Position numbers and translations under genes: made by a program | In this document: positions 7,412-15,304 of the stretch, one piece after another | Layout of the letters: each line of letters starts with the position of its first letter | How positions within the stretch are numbered: position 1 is the first letter of the stretch | The notes under the pieces: generated by a model | Seen by the model: only the letters and a program-made list of their open reading frames with translations | Database searches by the model: none | What the model was told of the DNA's origin: nothing | DNA from: Streptosporangiaceae bacterium | Lineage (GTDB): Bacteria > Actinomycetota > Actinomycetes > Streptosporangiales > Streptosporangiaceae | Assembly (NCBI GenBank): GCA_025934635.1 | Contig: JAICWX010000146.1 | Location: 1-20,505, forward strand | Direction of reading: 5' to 3' | DNA: 20,505 nucleotides

Positions 7412-9106
7412 ATGGGCGGACTGCGGGCCGGCGCTGAGACCCAGACCATAACGAGCCAGGCGGCCGTGTCCGCCGGGACGGCGGAGCGTGAGAAACCCCC
7501 CGTCGCCCGGCGGCGCTGGGGCCAGCTGTCGGCGTACCTGCTAGCGGGCGCGATCCTCTTCGTCGGCTACCTGCGGCTCTCCGAGACCCACGGGCTCAAC
7601 TCCGACAGCGCGAACATCCTGCTGATGGCGCGGGACCTGCTCCACGGCCACCTGCTGCTGTCCGGCTGGTACATGTCCGACGTCTCGTTCTTCCCGACCG
7701 AGCTCCCGCAGTATGCCCTGCTGGAGAGCCTCCTCGGCGCGAAGATGCAGACGGCGCACGTGGGTGCGGCGATGACCTACACGCTGGCGTTCCTGTTCGC
7801 CGTCCTGTTGGCCAGGAACGGTACCTCCGGGCGCACGGCCTGGACGAGAACCTTCATCGTGGCCGGCATCATGCTGGCCCCGCAGTTCGGTCTCGGCGTC
7901 TTCGCCCTCGACCTGTCGGTCGGCCACATCGGCACCGCGGTCCCGCTGCTGCTGACCTGGCTCCTGCTGGATAAAATGCCGGCCCGGTGGTACGTCCCCG
8001 TCCTGGTCGCCGTGCTGCTGGCCTGGGTCCTGGTCGCCGACCCGATCGTGTACGTGATCGGAGCCGGCCCGCTCGGCCTGGTCTGCGCGGCCCGGGTCCT
8101 GCGGGCCCTGGCCGGCGGCACCGGGCACTGGACCCAGCGGGTCGCCGCGGCCTGGTTCGACCTGGCCCTGGGCGCCGCCGCCATCGCCGCGACCGTGCTG
8201 GCCGGGGCCGCCAACTACGTGCTCACCGCCCTCGGCGGCTACCGCGTCAACCGGCTGCCGTTCTACTTCACCCACTGGCAGAACCTGCACCACAACGCCC
8301 CGGCGGCGTGGAAGGTCCTGCAGGTCTTCGGGGCGGACTTCGCCGGGCTCGGCGGCGCCTGGCTCGGCCTGGCGGTCCTGCACCTGGCCAGCGTGCTCGT
8401 GGTCGGCTGGGCACTGGCCCGGGTCACGCGCCGGTTCTTCCGCGTCAGCCTGGTGGACCAGGTGCTCGCCGCCGCGATCGTCCTCAACGTGGTGCTCTAC
8501 CTGCTCACCAACGCCGCCGACGAGGCCGCGCACGAGGTCGCCGTCATCGTCCCGTTCAGCGCCGCGCTGGCGGCCCGCGTGCTGGTCCCCGTGGTCACGG
8601 CGCAGGCCGGGAAGCTCAGCGCGAGCTGGGCCCAGCGGACGGCGCTGGCCACCGGAGCGGTGGTGCTGGCCGGCTACACCGCCGGATTCGGCTACGAGCT
8701 CAGCCAGCCCGCGGTCCCGCCCGCCAACGTCCGCCTGGCGTCATGGCTGCTCGAGCATGATCTCACCTACGGCCTCAGCGGCTACTGGACGAGCAGCAGC
8801 GTCACCGTGAACAGCGACCAGCGGGTCAGCGTCCGGGCCCTGATGCAGTACACGCTGAAGCGGGACCTGTGGATGGCCAAGGCGAGCTGGTACGACCCGG
8901 AGCTGCACTACGCCAACTTCGTCGTCCTGGACAGCCGCCCGGGCAACTTCTCGCACTGGGAGCCACGCCGGCTGATCAGGAAGTACTTCGGCACTCCGGC
9001 CCGGATCTACCGGACCGGCGTATACACCATCATGGTCTGGCACCGGAACCTGCTCGAGGACATTCCCGGCCGCGGCCGCGCGCGCCATGCGGTCAGGAGC
9101 CGCTGA
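7412..9106 (+). CDS. Polytopic GT-C-like membrane glycosyltransferase, paralogue A1
   Basis: A 564-residue membrane protein. About 45 N-terminal cytoplasmic residues are followed by a first membrane helix (near 46-57), a first extracytoplasmic loop, many hydrophobic segments up to about residue 430, and a soluble C-terminal domain. The first loop has D65 (NSDSAN) and D90 (SDVSFFPTELPQY), 25 residues apart. The same pair and spacing occur in A2 and A3. The C-terminal domain ends with YTIMVWHRNLL. The topology and acidic first loop suggest a GT-C enzyme that uses polyprenyl-phosphate-linked sugar outside the membrane; donor and acceptor are unknown. It is not recognised as a named family. It converges on B1 and overlaps its 3' end by 14 bases. 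The ATG is chosen because it follows a -10-like TATGCT and precedes the hydrophobic region. Confidence 0.85.
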   Translation: MGGLRAGAETQTITSQAAVSAGTAEREKPPVARRRWGQLSAYLLAGAILFVGYLRLSETHGLNSDSANILLMARDLLHGHLLLSGWYMSDVSFFPTELPQYALLESLLGAKMQTAHVGAAMTYTLAFLFAVLLARNGTSGRTAWTRTFIVAGIMLAPQFGLGVFALDLSVGHIGTAVPLLLTWLLLDKMPARWYVPVLVAVLLAWVLVADPIVYVIGAGPLGLVCAARVLRALAGGTGHWTQRVAAAWFDLALGAAAIAATVLAGAANYVLTALGGYRVNRLPFYFTHWQNLHHNAPAAWKVLQVFGADFAGLGGAWLGLAVLHLASVLVVGWALARVTRRFFRVSLVDQVLAAAIVLNVVLYLLTNAADEAAHEVAVIVPFSAALAARVLVPVVTAQAGKLSASWAQRTALATGAVVLAGYTAGFGYELSQPAVPPANVRLASWLLEHDLTYGLSGYWTSSSVTVNSDQRVSVRALMQYTLKRDLWMAKASWYDPELHYANFVVLDSRPGNFSHWEPRRLIRKYFGTPARIYRTGVYTIMVWHRNLLEDIPGRGRARHAVRSR

Positions 9107-10388
9107 GACGGCGCTGCACGATCAGGATCAGGGCGGGCGTCATCAGCGCGGTGATCGAGGACAGCTGCCAGGCGAGCCGCGGCCGCCGCGGAGCGCCCAG
9201 CAGAATGACGACGGCCAGCAGGTACGCCTCGATGAACGACCGCATGTCGGCGTCCAGGCTGTTCCAGGTGCTCGGCGTGACGACGCAGATCTCGACCAGG
9301 TAGAGAACCAGGGCCAGCCGCTCGTGCACCGGCGCGCGGGTGGACCGCAGGCACACCAGCGCCGCCACCGCGCAGGCCACCAGGACGGCCAGCTCGAGGA
9401 ACCACAGGTCGTACTGCTCGAACTGGTGCAGGTGGATGTGACCGAGGTTGTGCCGGAAGGCCTGGAAGGGGGCGATGAACGGCGCGCCCGCGTTCCGGCC
9501 GCCGTCGGCGAGCAGCGGGATGGTCCCGATCGCCAGCTTCACCACGATCTCCCAGGCCGCGAAGACCGCCGCCGGGACCACCCAGGCCAGGTCGTCCCGG
9601 CCGGGGCGAACGCGGCCGCGCAGCATGCCGGTCACCCGCACGATGGCGAGGGCGGCCACCGCGACCATGACCGTCTCCCGGGTCAGCGCCCCGTACGCGA
9701 GGAAGCAGGCGGCCAGCACGGGGCGCCGGGCGCGGTAAGCGAGCAGCCCGGCCAGCAGGCAGGCCGCGGCGAGCGGCTCGGCCGTGTCCCGGCCGAGGCT
9801 GGTGAGGAGGCCGAAATACCCGGGTATCAGCAGCCCGGCCAGGGCATGCCGTCCGCCGTCGAGGGCGAACCGGGCCCCGAGCCAGCCCAGCGCCGCGATA
9901 GCGGCGATGTTCACCGCGACCAGCATGACCGGCACGAGCCAGTGCTGGCCGGCCGAGACCAGCCAGGTGATCGCCGGGTACCCGATCCGCATGAACCGGT
10001 AGGGCCGGTCCATGGTGATGCCGTACGCAGTGTGACCAAAGTTGAACGGGTTGAGCGCCAGCCGGTAGAAGAACTGCCCGTCGTAGCCGTACGTCTTGGC
10101 CACCGGCATGCCGTGCGGCAGCTGCGACGGCGTGGCGAAATGCTGCCCGACCAGGATGAAGCGGCTGATCCGGCCGCCCGCCCAGGTCTGCCAGCGGGCG
10201 AGCGTGTAGCCCACCGCGATGAGCCCGGCGATCAGGGCAGCCGCCGCGGGGCGGTTCGCCCGGGCGGCCAGCGAACCGGATGGCGGCGCGCCAGCGGGAT
10301 CCGCGGAACCCCCGGAATCCCCGGTTCCCGGCGGCACGGCGGACTCCGCGACCCGCGCCCGGGCCGCCGGGTGATCCTCACCTGACAT
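9093..10388 (-). CDS. Polytopic GT-C-like membrane protein, paralogue B1
   Basis: A 431-residue membrane protein, clearly paralogous to B2. The ATG at 10388 is preferred over an in-frame start 15 codons upstream because GAGGAA (plus-strand 10395-10400) lies 6 bases before it. About 45 hydrophilic residues precede the first membrane helix. The first outer loop has GYDGQFFYRLALNPF with D103 and GITMDRPYRF with D127, 24 residues apart as in B2. Later segments include GRDTAEPLAAA and YGALTRETV. A YDGQFYY-type loop occurs in uncharacterised bacterial membrane proteins linked to surface polysaccharide formation; GT-C activity is inferred. It is convergent with A1 (14-base overlap) and divergent from the sugar-nucleotide operon. 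Confidence 0.85.
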   Translation of the reverse strand: MSGEDHPAARARVAESAVPPGTGDSGGSADPAGAPPSGSLAARANRPAAAALIAGLIAVGYTLARWQTWAGGRISRFILVGQHFATPSQLPHGMPVAKTYGYDGQFFYRLALNPFNFGHTAYGITMDRPYRFMRIGYPAITWLVSAGQHWLVPVMLVAVNIAAIAALGWLGARFALDGGRHALAGLLIPGYFGLLTSLGRDTAEPLAAACLLAGLLAYRARRPVLAACFLAYGALTRETVMVAVAALAIVRVTGMLRGRVRPGRDDLAWVVPAAVFAAWEIVVKLAIGTIPLLADGGRNAGAPFIAPFQAFRHNLGHIHLHQFEQYDLWFLELAVLVACAVAALVCLRSTRAPVHERLALVLYLVEICVVTPSTWNSLDADMRSFIEAYLLAVVILLGAPRRPRLAWQLSSITALMTPALILIVQRRLSGS

Positions 10389-10439
10389 GCAGAATTCCTC
10401 ACGAAAGGCGGTCCGGGATCCGGACGCCGCCACGATTGC

Positions 10440-10455
10440 GCGGTGAGCTTACCGC
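10440..10455 (-). promoter_or_regulatory. -10 element of B1 within an imperfect palindrome
   Basis: On the minus strand TAAGCT (plus-strand 10446-10451) fits TANNNT and begins 63 bases before the B1 ATG. The identical GGTAAGCT lies at the identical distance before B2. Here the element sits inside GCGGTGAGCTTACCGC, a 16-base near-palindrome with a single mismatched pair that could be an operator. No clear -35 is seen. Confidence 0.45.
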
Positions 10456-10520
10456 ACAGGCCTGCGAACCCGGGTGGCGACAGAGGGATAACAAGGCGGA
10501 TACCCATGCGGGCGGAGCGG

Positions 10521-10526
10521 TAAGGT
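10521..10526 (+). promoter_or_regulatory. Possible -10 element of the sugar-nucleotide operon
   Basis: TAAGGT, in the context GGTAAGGT, matches TANNNT and resembles the GGTAAGCT of the B1 and B2 promoters. It lies 94 bases before the GTG at 10615 and would give a leader of about 85 bases containing the hairpin at 10565-10585. The -35 is not clear. Confidence 0.3.
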
Positions 10527-10564
10527 AAAGCGCCAGAGAGACGTGACGGGGGGCCATTCGCGGC

Positions 10565-10606
10565 GCCTCCGAGGCCCCCGGAGGCCTGCCGTAAATCAGC
10601 CGGAGG
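10565..10606 (+). promoter_or_regulatory. Leader with two mutually exclusive hairpins near the Shine-Dalgarno sequence
   Basis: GCCTCCG (10565-10571) pairs perfectly with CGGAGGC (10579-10585) across a 7-base loop. The same left arm is also complementary to the Shine-Dalgarno CGGAGG (10601-10606), with one more G-U pair to T10607. The first fold leaves the ribosome site free and the second hides it. Function is inferred from complementarity only. Confidence 0.35.
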
Positions 10607-10614
10607 TATACGCG

Positions 10615-11823
10615 GTGACCAATTTGCCCGATCAGGTTAGCCGAGATGTCGTCGTCATCGGAGGGTGCGGACACGTCGGCTTGCCGCTCGCGCTCGCGTT
10701 CGCGGACCGGGGTGCCCGGGTGGGCATCTACGACGTCAGCGAAGCGGCGGTCGCCACGGTCAACGCGGGCCGCCTGCCCTTCGCCGAGCCAGGCGCGGAC
10801 GAGGTGCTGCACCGGGTGCTCGAGGCCGGGCGCCTGGTGGCCTCGGCCGACCCCGCCATCGTGTCCTCGGCCGAGAACGTGGTGGTGGTCATCGGCACGC
10901 CGGTCGACGAGCACCTGAACCCCAAGCAGACCGCCATCACCAAGGCGCTCGGCGGCTGTGCGGAATTCCTGCAGGACGGCCAGCTTCTCGTGCTCCGCAG
11001 CACGGTCTTCCCCGGGGTGACGGCGCTGGTCGAGAAGATGATGGCCAAGCTGGGACGGCAGATAGACGTGGCCTTCTGCCCGGAGCGGATCGCCGAGGGC
11101 AAGGCGATGACGGAGCTGTTCGAGCTGCCGCAGATCGTCTCCTCGCGCACCCCGGCCGGGGCGAAGCGGGCGTCCGCGCTGTTCGGCCGGCTGACCGGCA
11201 AGCTCGTGGTGATGTCGCCGGAAGAGGCGGAGCTGGCCAAGCTGTTCACTAACGTCTGGCGCTACATCAAGTTCGCCACCGCCAACCAGCTCTACATGAT
11301 GGCGAACGAGCAGGGCCTGGACTTCGACCGGATCCGGCGCGGGCTGGCCGAGGATTACCCGCGGGCCGCGGACATGCCCGCGGCCGGCTTCGCGGCCGGG
11401 CCGTGCCTGTTCAAGGACACGATGCAGCTCGCCGCCTTCAACCACAACAACTTCCCGCTGGGCCACGCGGCGATGGCGGTCAACGAGGGCCTGCCGCTGT
11501 ATGTCGTGCACCGGCTCGAGGAACGGTTTGACCTGGCATCGATGACCGTCGGGATCCTGGGCATGGCGTTCAAGGGGGGCTCCGATGACATCAGGTCGAG
11601 CCTTTCCTACAAGCTCAAGCGGATCCTCGAGTTCAAGGCCGACGCGGTCCTGTGCACCGACCCGTACGTGACCGTCGACCCCGCCCTGCTGCCGCTGGAC
11701 GAGGTGCTGGCCCGCGCGGACCTGCTCGTCGTGGGCGCGCCGCACCCGGAGTACCGGGGCCTGGCGGTCGATAAGCCCGCCGCCGACATCTGGGACGTAC
11801 TGGGCGACGGGGTCCGGATATGA
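10615..11823 (+). CDS. Nucleotide-sugar dehydrogenase (UDP-glucose/UDP-ManNAc dehydrogenase family)
   Basis: A 402-residue NAD-dependent enzyme that oxidises C6 of a nucleotide sugar to a uronic acid in two steps. The N-terminal Rossmann motif is G17-C-G19-H-V-G22. The catalytic cysteine is C264 in GPCLFKD, followed by K267 and D268. K219 in the segment VWRYIKFATANQ matches the conserved central-helix lysine. The C-terminal UDP-binding domain runs to the end (ILGMAFKGGSDDIRSS). The GPCLxKD form is closer to the UDP-N-acetylmannosamine/hexosamine dehydrogenase branch than to classic GGSCFPKD enzymes, but the sugar is unproven. GTG 10615 is chosen because GGAGG is 8 bases upstream and only about 10 residues precede the Rossmann strand; a longer in-frame start at 10543 adds a basic tail. 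Its stop overlaps the next ATG (ATGA). Confidence 0.92.
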   Translation: MTNLPDQVSRDVVVIGGCGHVGLPLALAFADRGARVGIYDVSEAAVATVNAGRLPFAEPGADEVLHRVLEAGRLVASADPAIVSSAENVVVVIGTPVDEHLNPKQTAITKALGGCAEFLQDGQLLVLRSTVFPGVTALVEKMMAKLGRQIDVAFCPERIAEGKAMTELFELPQIVSSRTPAGAKRASALFGRLTGKLVVMSPEEAELAKLFTNVWRYIKFATANQLYMMANEQGLDFDRIRRGLAEDYPRAADMPAAGFAAGPCLFKDTMQLAAFNHNNFPLGHAAMAVNEGLPLYVVHRLEERFDLASMTVGILGMAFKGGSDDIRSSLSYKLKRILEFKADAVLCTDPYVTVDPALLPLDEVLARADLLVVGAPHPEYRGLAVDKPAADIWDVLGDGVRI

Positions 11824-12614
11824 CCGAGCGCCCTCGTGTCTCGGTGGTGATACCCGCCTACAACGAGGGTGACGGAGTCGTCAACGTCCTGGACCGGCTG
11901 TTCGAGTCGGTCCGGCTCCCGTCCGAGGTACTGGTTGTCGTCGACTCCGACGACGACACGACCATCCCGGTGACCGAGGACTACGCGCAGAAGGAGCCCC
12001 GGCTGCGCTGCCTGGTCAACACCTACGGCCGCGGGCCCGCCAACGCCGTCAGGTTCGGGATCGACGCCGCGGCCGCGCCGGTGGTCGTGGTCACCATGGC
12101 GGACGGGTGCGACGATGCCAGGCAGATCGACGAGCTGGTCCGGCTGGTCGAGCGGGGAGTCGCGGTGGCCGCCGCGTCCCGGTACATGCCCGGCGGCCAG
12201 CAGGTCGGCGGCCCGGTTCTCAAGGGCGCGATGTCCCGGCTGGCCGGACGTTCGCTGCGGACGTTCGCCCACGTCGGCACCAGGGACGCCACGAACTCGT
12301 TCAAGGCTTACTCCACCGCATTCGTCCGGCAGGTCGGCATCGAGTCCAGGGACGGGTTCGAGATCGGGATCGAGCTGACCGCGAAGGCCAAGCGGCTGCG
12401 CCTGCCGGTCGCCGAGATCCCCACCATCTGGCTGGACCGGCAGGCGGGGGTATCGAATTTCAAGATCGCGAAGTGGGTTCCCAGCTACCTCCGCTGGTAC
12501 CGGTTCGCGTTCGGGCCGCAGCTCACCGCTGATCAGATGCGGGACCGCGGCGCCGGCGCAGGCCGGCAAGACACGGGCCATCAACATGAGCAACCGGAAG
12601 GACAGGAATCCTGA
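11820..12614 (+). CDS. GT2 glycosyltransferase, polyprenyl-phosphate sugar synthase (DPM1)-like
   Basis: A 264-residue GT-A fold enzyme with no clear membrane helix. It begins SVVIPAYNEGDGV, has VDSDDDT (about 41-47), and the acidic motif MADGCDD with D95, D98 and D99 in the position of the usual MDADL metal/nucleotide site. Near the C-terminus DRQAGVSNFKI matches the DRxxGxSK-type element of dolichol/polyprenol-phosphate mannose synthases. The likely role is transfer of a sugar from a nucleotide donor to polyprenyl phosphate on the cytoplasmic face, feeding the GT-C proteins beside it. The last 25 residues are Gly/Gln/Glu-rich and probably disordered. It overlaps the upstream stop by 4 bases (ATGA) and the downstream start by 1 base (TGATG), so translation is coupled across three genes. 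Confidence 0.88.
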   Translation: MTERPRVSVVIPAYNEGDGVVNVLDRLFESVRLPSEVLVVVDSDDDTTIPVTEDYAQKEPRLRCLVNTYGRGPANAVRFGIDAAAAPVVVVTMADGCDDARQIDELVRLVERGVAVAAASRYMPGGQQVGGPVLKGAMSRLAGRSLRTFAHVGTRDATNSFKAYSTAFVRQVGIESRDGFEIGIELTAKAKRLRLPVAEIPTIWLDRQAGVSNFKIAKWVPSYLRWYRFAFGPQLTADQMRDRGAGAGRQDTGHQHEQPEGQES

Positions 12615-13639
12615 TGCAGCAGGTGCTGGTCAGCGGATCGGCGGGCTTCATCGGCGGGTACGTGGTCGAGGAGCTGCTCAGGCGCGGCTACGCGGTCGTC
12701 GGCGTGGACGACTTCTCCAAGTACGGCCGGGTCAGGAAGTCATACGACGACAACCCGCGGTACCGCCTGGTCGAGGGCGATGCCAGGGACGTGGGCCTGA
12801 TGACCGGCCTGCTGGCCGACTGCGACCACTTCATCGCCGGCGCTGCCATGATCGGCGGCATCTCCTACTTCCACACCTACGCCTATGACCTGCTCGCCAC
12901 CAACGAGCGGATCATCGCCGCGTCCTGCGACGCCGCGATCGCCGCGCACCGGGACGGGCGGCTGCGGAAGGTCACCTACCTGTCGTCCTCGATGGTCTTC
13001 GAGAGCGCCGACGAGTGGCCGTCCTACGAGGGGCAGCAGCGGGAGATACCGCCGCCGCTGTCGTCCTACGGCTTCCAGAAACTGGCCGTGGAGTACTTCG
13101 CCCGCGCCGCCTGGGAGCAGTACAAGCTTCCCTACACGCTCGTCCGCCCGTTCAACTGCGTGGGCATCGGCGAGAGCCGCGCCCTCGGCGATGAGGAGAT
13201 CCTGTCCGGGAACGTCGAGCTCGCCATGAGCCACGTGGTTCCCGACCTGGTGCAGAAGATCCTCAAGGGCCAGGACCCGCTGCACATCCTCGGCTCCGGG
13301 GACCAGGTGCGGCACTACACCTACGGCGGTGATCTCGCCGCCGGCGTCGTGACCGCGATGGAGCACGAGGACGCCCTCAACGAGGACTTCAACCTGTCGA
13401 CGGCGGAGAGCACCACGGTCCGGGAACTGGCCGACCTGATCTGGCGCAAGGTCAAGGGGGACGGGGTCCCGCTGCGGCTCGTGCACGATGAGCCGTTCCA
13501 GTACGACGTCCAGCGCCGGGTGCCCGACACCGAGAAGGCCAAGAAGGTGCTCGGCTTCGAGGCCTCCACCACCCTCGACCAGATGCTCGACGAGGTCATC
13601 CCCTGGATCGACGCGGCCATCAAGGCGGGAACCATCTGA
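12614..13639 (+). CDS. NAD-dependent sugar epimerase/dehydratase (extended SDR)
   Basis: A 341-residue extended short-chain dehydrogenase/reductase acting on a nucleotide sugar. The cofactor motif is G8-S-A-G11-F-I-G14, with D32/D33 after the second strand (VDDFS). The catalytic part has S124-S126 (YLSSSMVF) and Y152-x3-K156 (SYGFQK). RPFNCVG and the late VRHYTYGGDLA element are typical of UDP-glucose 4-epimerase, UDP-glucuronate epimerase and dTDP-glucose dehydratase relatives. The exact reaction cannot be assigned. Together with the upstream dehydrogenase it probably makes one modified, perhaps uronic, sugar donor. ATG 12614 follows AGGA (12604-12607). Confidence 0.9.
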   Translation: MQQVLVSGSAGFIGGYVVEELLRRGYAVVGVDDFSKYGRVRKSYDDNPRYRLVEGDARDVGLMTGLLADCDHFIAGAAMIGGISYFHTYAYDLLATNERIIAASCDAAIAAHRDGRLRKVTYLSSSMVFESADEWPSYEGQQREIPPPLSSYGFQKLAVEYFARAAWEQYKLPYTLVRPFNCVGIGESRALGDEEILSGNVELAMSHVVPDLVQKILKGQDPLHILGSGDQVRHYTYGGDLAAGVVTAMEHEDALNEDFNLSTAESTTVRELADLIWRKVKGDGVPLRLVHDEPFQYDVQRRVPDTEKAKKVLGFEASTTLDQMLDEVIPWIDAAIKAGTI

Positions 13640-13642
13640 GAA

Positions 13643-15304
13643 ATGACGGCAGGCGGTGAGCACGCGACGGCCGCCGGGATCACCGACCGGGAATCGCGCT
13701 CCCCGCAGCACCCGGAAGATCCGGGATCCCGGCGGGCCGGCGCCGTGGGCCCGCCCGCCGCGGATACAGCGCCGGGCCGGCGGCCGTGGTGGGTGTGGGC
13801 TGTTCCCTTCGCCGTCCTGTTCACCGTGCTCTGCGTGCGGAACCGCTTCCTGTTCACCACCCGCCTGTACGAGCAGGGCGACGCGGGCGCCAACTCCATC
13901 CTGATCGAGCAGGCCAGGCACTTCACCCTGCTGGCCGGCAACTACTCCCGGGAGCACTTCAACCATCCCGGGCCCGCCTACATGTACGTGCAGGCCGCGG
14001 GGGAGTACCTGTTCCGGAACGCGCTGCCCGTGGTGCCGACGGCCTGGAACGCGCACATGCTCTCGGTGTTCGCGCTTGACTGCGCGTTCGTCGCGCTGGC
14101 CACCGGGATCGCCTACGGGTGGACGCGCTCGCTCCGCGGCGCCGCCGCCTGCCTGGCCGTCTTCACCGTCTTCGTGATCGCCTACCCGTGGATCCTGAAC
14201 TCCGACTGGATGCCGCACATGTACGTGCTGGCGTACATGGTGTTCATCATGGCGGCGGCCTCGGTGGCGGCCGGGCGGATGCAGGACGCCTGGATCTTCG
14301 CACTGACCGGATGGTTCCTCATCCACGGGCACGCCTGCTTCCTCCTGTTCGTGCCCGCCGTCGCGGCGGCCGTCCTGGTCGCGGTGAGCTGGCCACGCCG
14401 GCGCACGCTGCGGGCGTCGGCCAGCCGCTTCTTCCGCGAGCAGCGCCGGAACTGGATTCCCGTGGCCGTGATCAGCGCGCTGTTCGCGCTGCCGATCGCG
14501 GTCAACCTGGCGCTGCACTGGCCGGGTGACTTCGGCAAGTACATCTCCTACGGCGGCTCGGGCCGGGCCGGCGGCCACAGCCCGCGGCAGATTATCGAGT
14601 ACGCGCTGTGGTTCTGGTGGCCGCACCGCCACGCCTGGCTGGCGCCGCTGCTCGGCTACCCGGCCGCGCTCGCCGCCGTCCGCTGGCTCAGCCCGGTGCG
14701 GCTGCGCGGCATCCTGCTGGCCTTGCTCGCCGTCAACGTGGTCTCCTCACTGGCGTTCTTGTTCTACGCGGCGGTCGGCATCGACGACCTGACCGAGTAC
14801 TACATCGGCTACTTCTACTGGTCGGCTCCGCTGATCACGGTGCTGGTCATCGTGCTGGCCGGATTCGAGGCGCTCCCGCCGGGGGGAGAGCTTGCCGCCC
14901 GGCTGTCGGCCGGCGCCGCGCTCGCGGCCGCGGTGGCTGGTGTGGCCGTGCTCGCGGTGATCCCCGGCACCCGTACCGGCAGCACCAACGACATCGACCA
15001 GGCGCTGCCGCGGGTGGTGTCCGCCCTGGCGGCGCGGGCGCCGGGTCAGACGATCGTGCTGCACATCGACCACCCGGCCTGGGTCGAGACGGCCGGGTTC
15101 CTGGTCCAGGCGGAGCGGTCCGGGGTCCGGGCCTGCCTGGACGATCCGTGGTTTACGTTCCTGATGACCAGGCAGTTCATCTGCACGCCGGCCCAGGCGG
15201 CGAGCGGGCGCGCCTACTGGTTCTACACGCCGGGCGGCCTGCCGCCGCACGCCCCGGTCCTGCTGCGCTTCAGCGGCATCGCGGTCGCGGCCGCCTCGCC
15301 ATGA
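13643..15304 (+). CDS. Polytopic GT-C-like membrane protein
   Basis: A 553-residue membrane protein. About 50 Pro/Gly-rich cytoplasmic residues are followed by a first helix (WWVWAVPFAVLFTVL), an outer loop with YEQGDAGANS and HFNHPGPAYMYVQ, many further membrane segments, and a soluble C-terminal region after about residue 440 with several cysteines (RACLDDPWF, FICTPAQ). The acidic outer loop after the first helix and this overall plan suggest a GT-C glycosyltransferase. It does not align obviously with the A or B paralogues and may provide a third specificity. The ATG is 3 bases after the epimerase stop and has only weak Shine-Dalgarno potential, so translation is probably coupled. Its stop overlaps the A2 start (ATGA). 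Confidence 0.82.
   Translation: MTAGGEHATAAGITDRESRSPQHPEDPGSRRAGAVGPPAADTAPGRRPWWVWAVPFAVLFTVLCVRNRFLFTTRLYEQGDAGANSILIEQARHFTLLAGNYSREHFNHPGPAYMYVQAAGEYLFRNALPVVPTAWNAHMLSVFALDCAFVALATGIAYGWTRSLRGAAACLAVFTVFVIAYPWILNSDWMPHMYVLAYMVFIMAAASVAAGRMQDAWIFALTGWFLIHGHACFLLFVPAVAAAVLVAVSWPRRRTLRASASRFFREQRRNWIPVAVISALFALPIAVNLALHWPGDFGKYISYGGSGRAGGHSPRQIIEYALWFWWPHRHAWLAPLLGYPAALAAVRWLSPVRLRGILLALLAVNVVSSLAFLFYAAVGIDDLTEYYIGYFYWSAPLITVLVIVLAGFEALPPGGELAARLSAGAALAAAVAGVAVLAVIPGTRTGSTNDIDQALPRVVSALAARAPGQTIVLHIDHPAWVETAGFLVQAERSGVRACLDDPWFTFLMTRQFICTPAQAASGRAYWFYTPGGLPPHAPVLLRFSGIAVAAASP

Noticed and set aside
9087..10385. 432-codon plus-strand frame opposite B1
   Set aside because: B1 has membrane segments, a Shine-Dalgarno sequence and a paralogue (B2). 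The opposite frame gives only Gln/Arg/Gly/Asp-rich sequence.
10543..10614. Alternative GTG start for the nucleotide-sugar dehydrogenase
   Set aside because: It would add 24 basic residues that include the leader hairpin and lie before the good GGAGG site. The family normally begins close to the Rossmann strand.
14608..15300. Upstream extension of the A2 reading frame
   Set aside because: This part overlaps the 13643 membrane-protein gene in another frame and reads as Arg/Gly-rich shadow sequence. The ATGA overlap at 15301 and the start of homology to A1 and A3 mark the true start.
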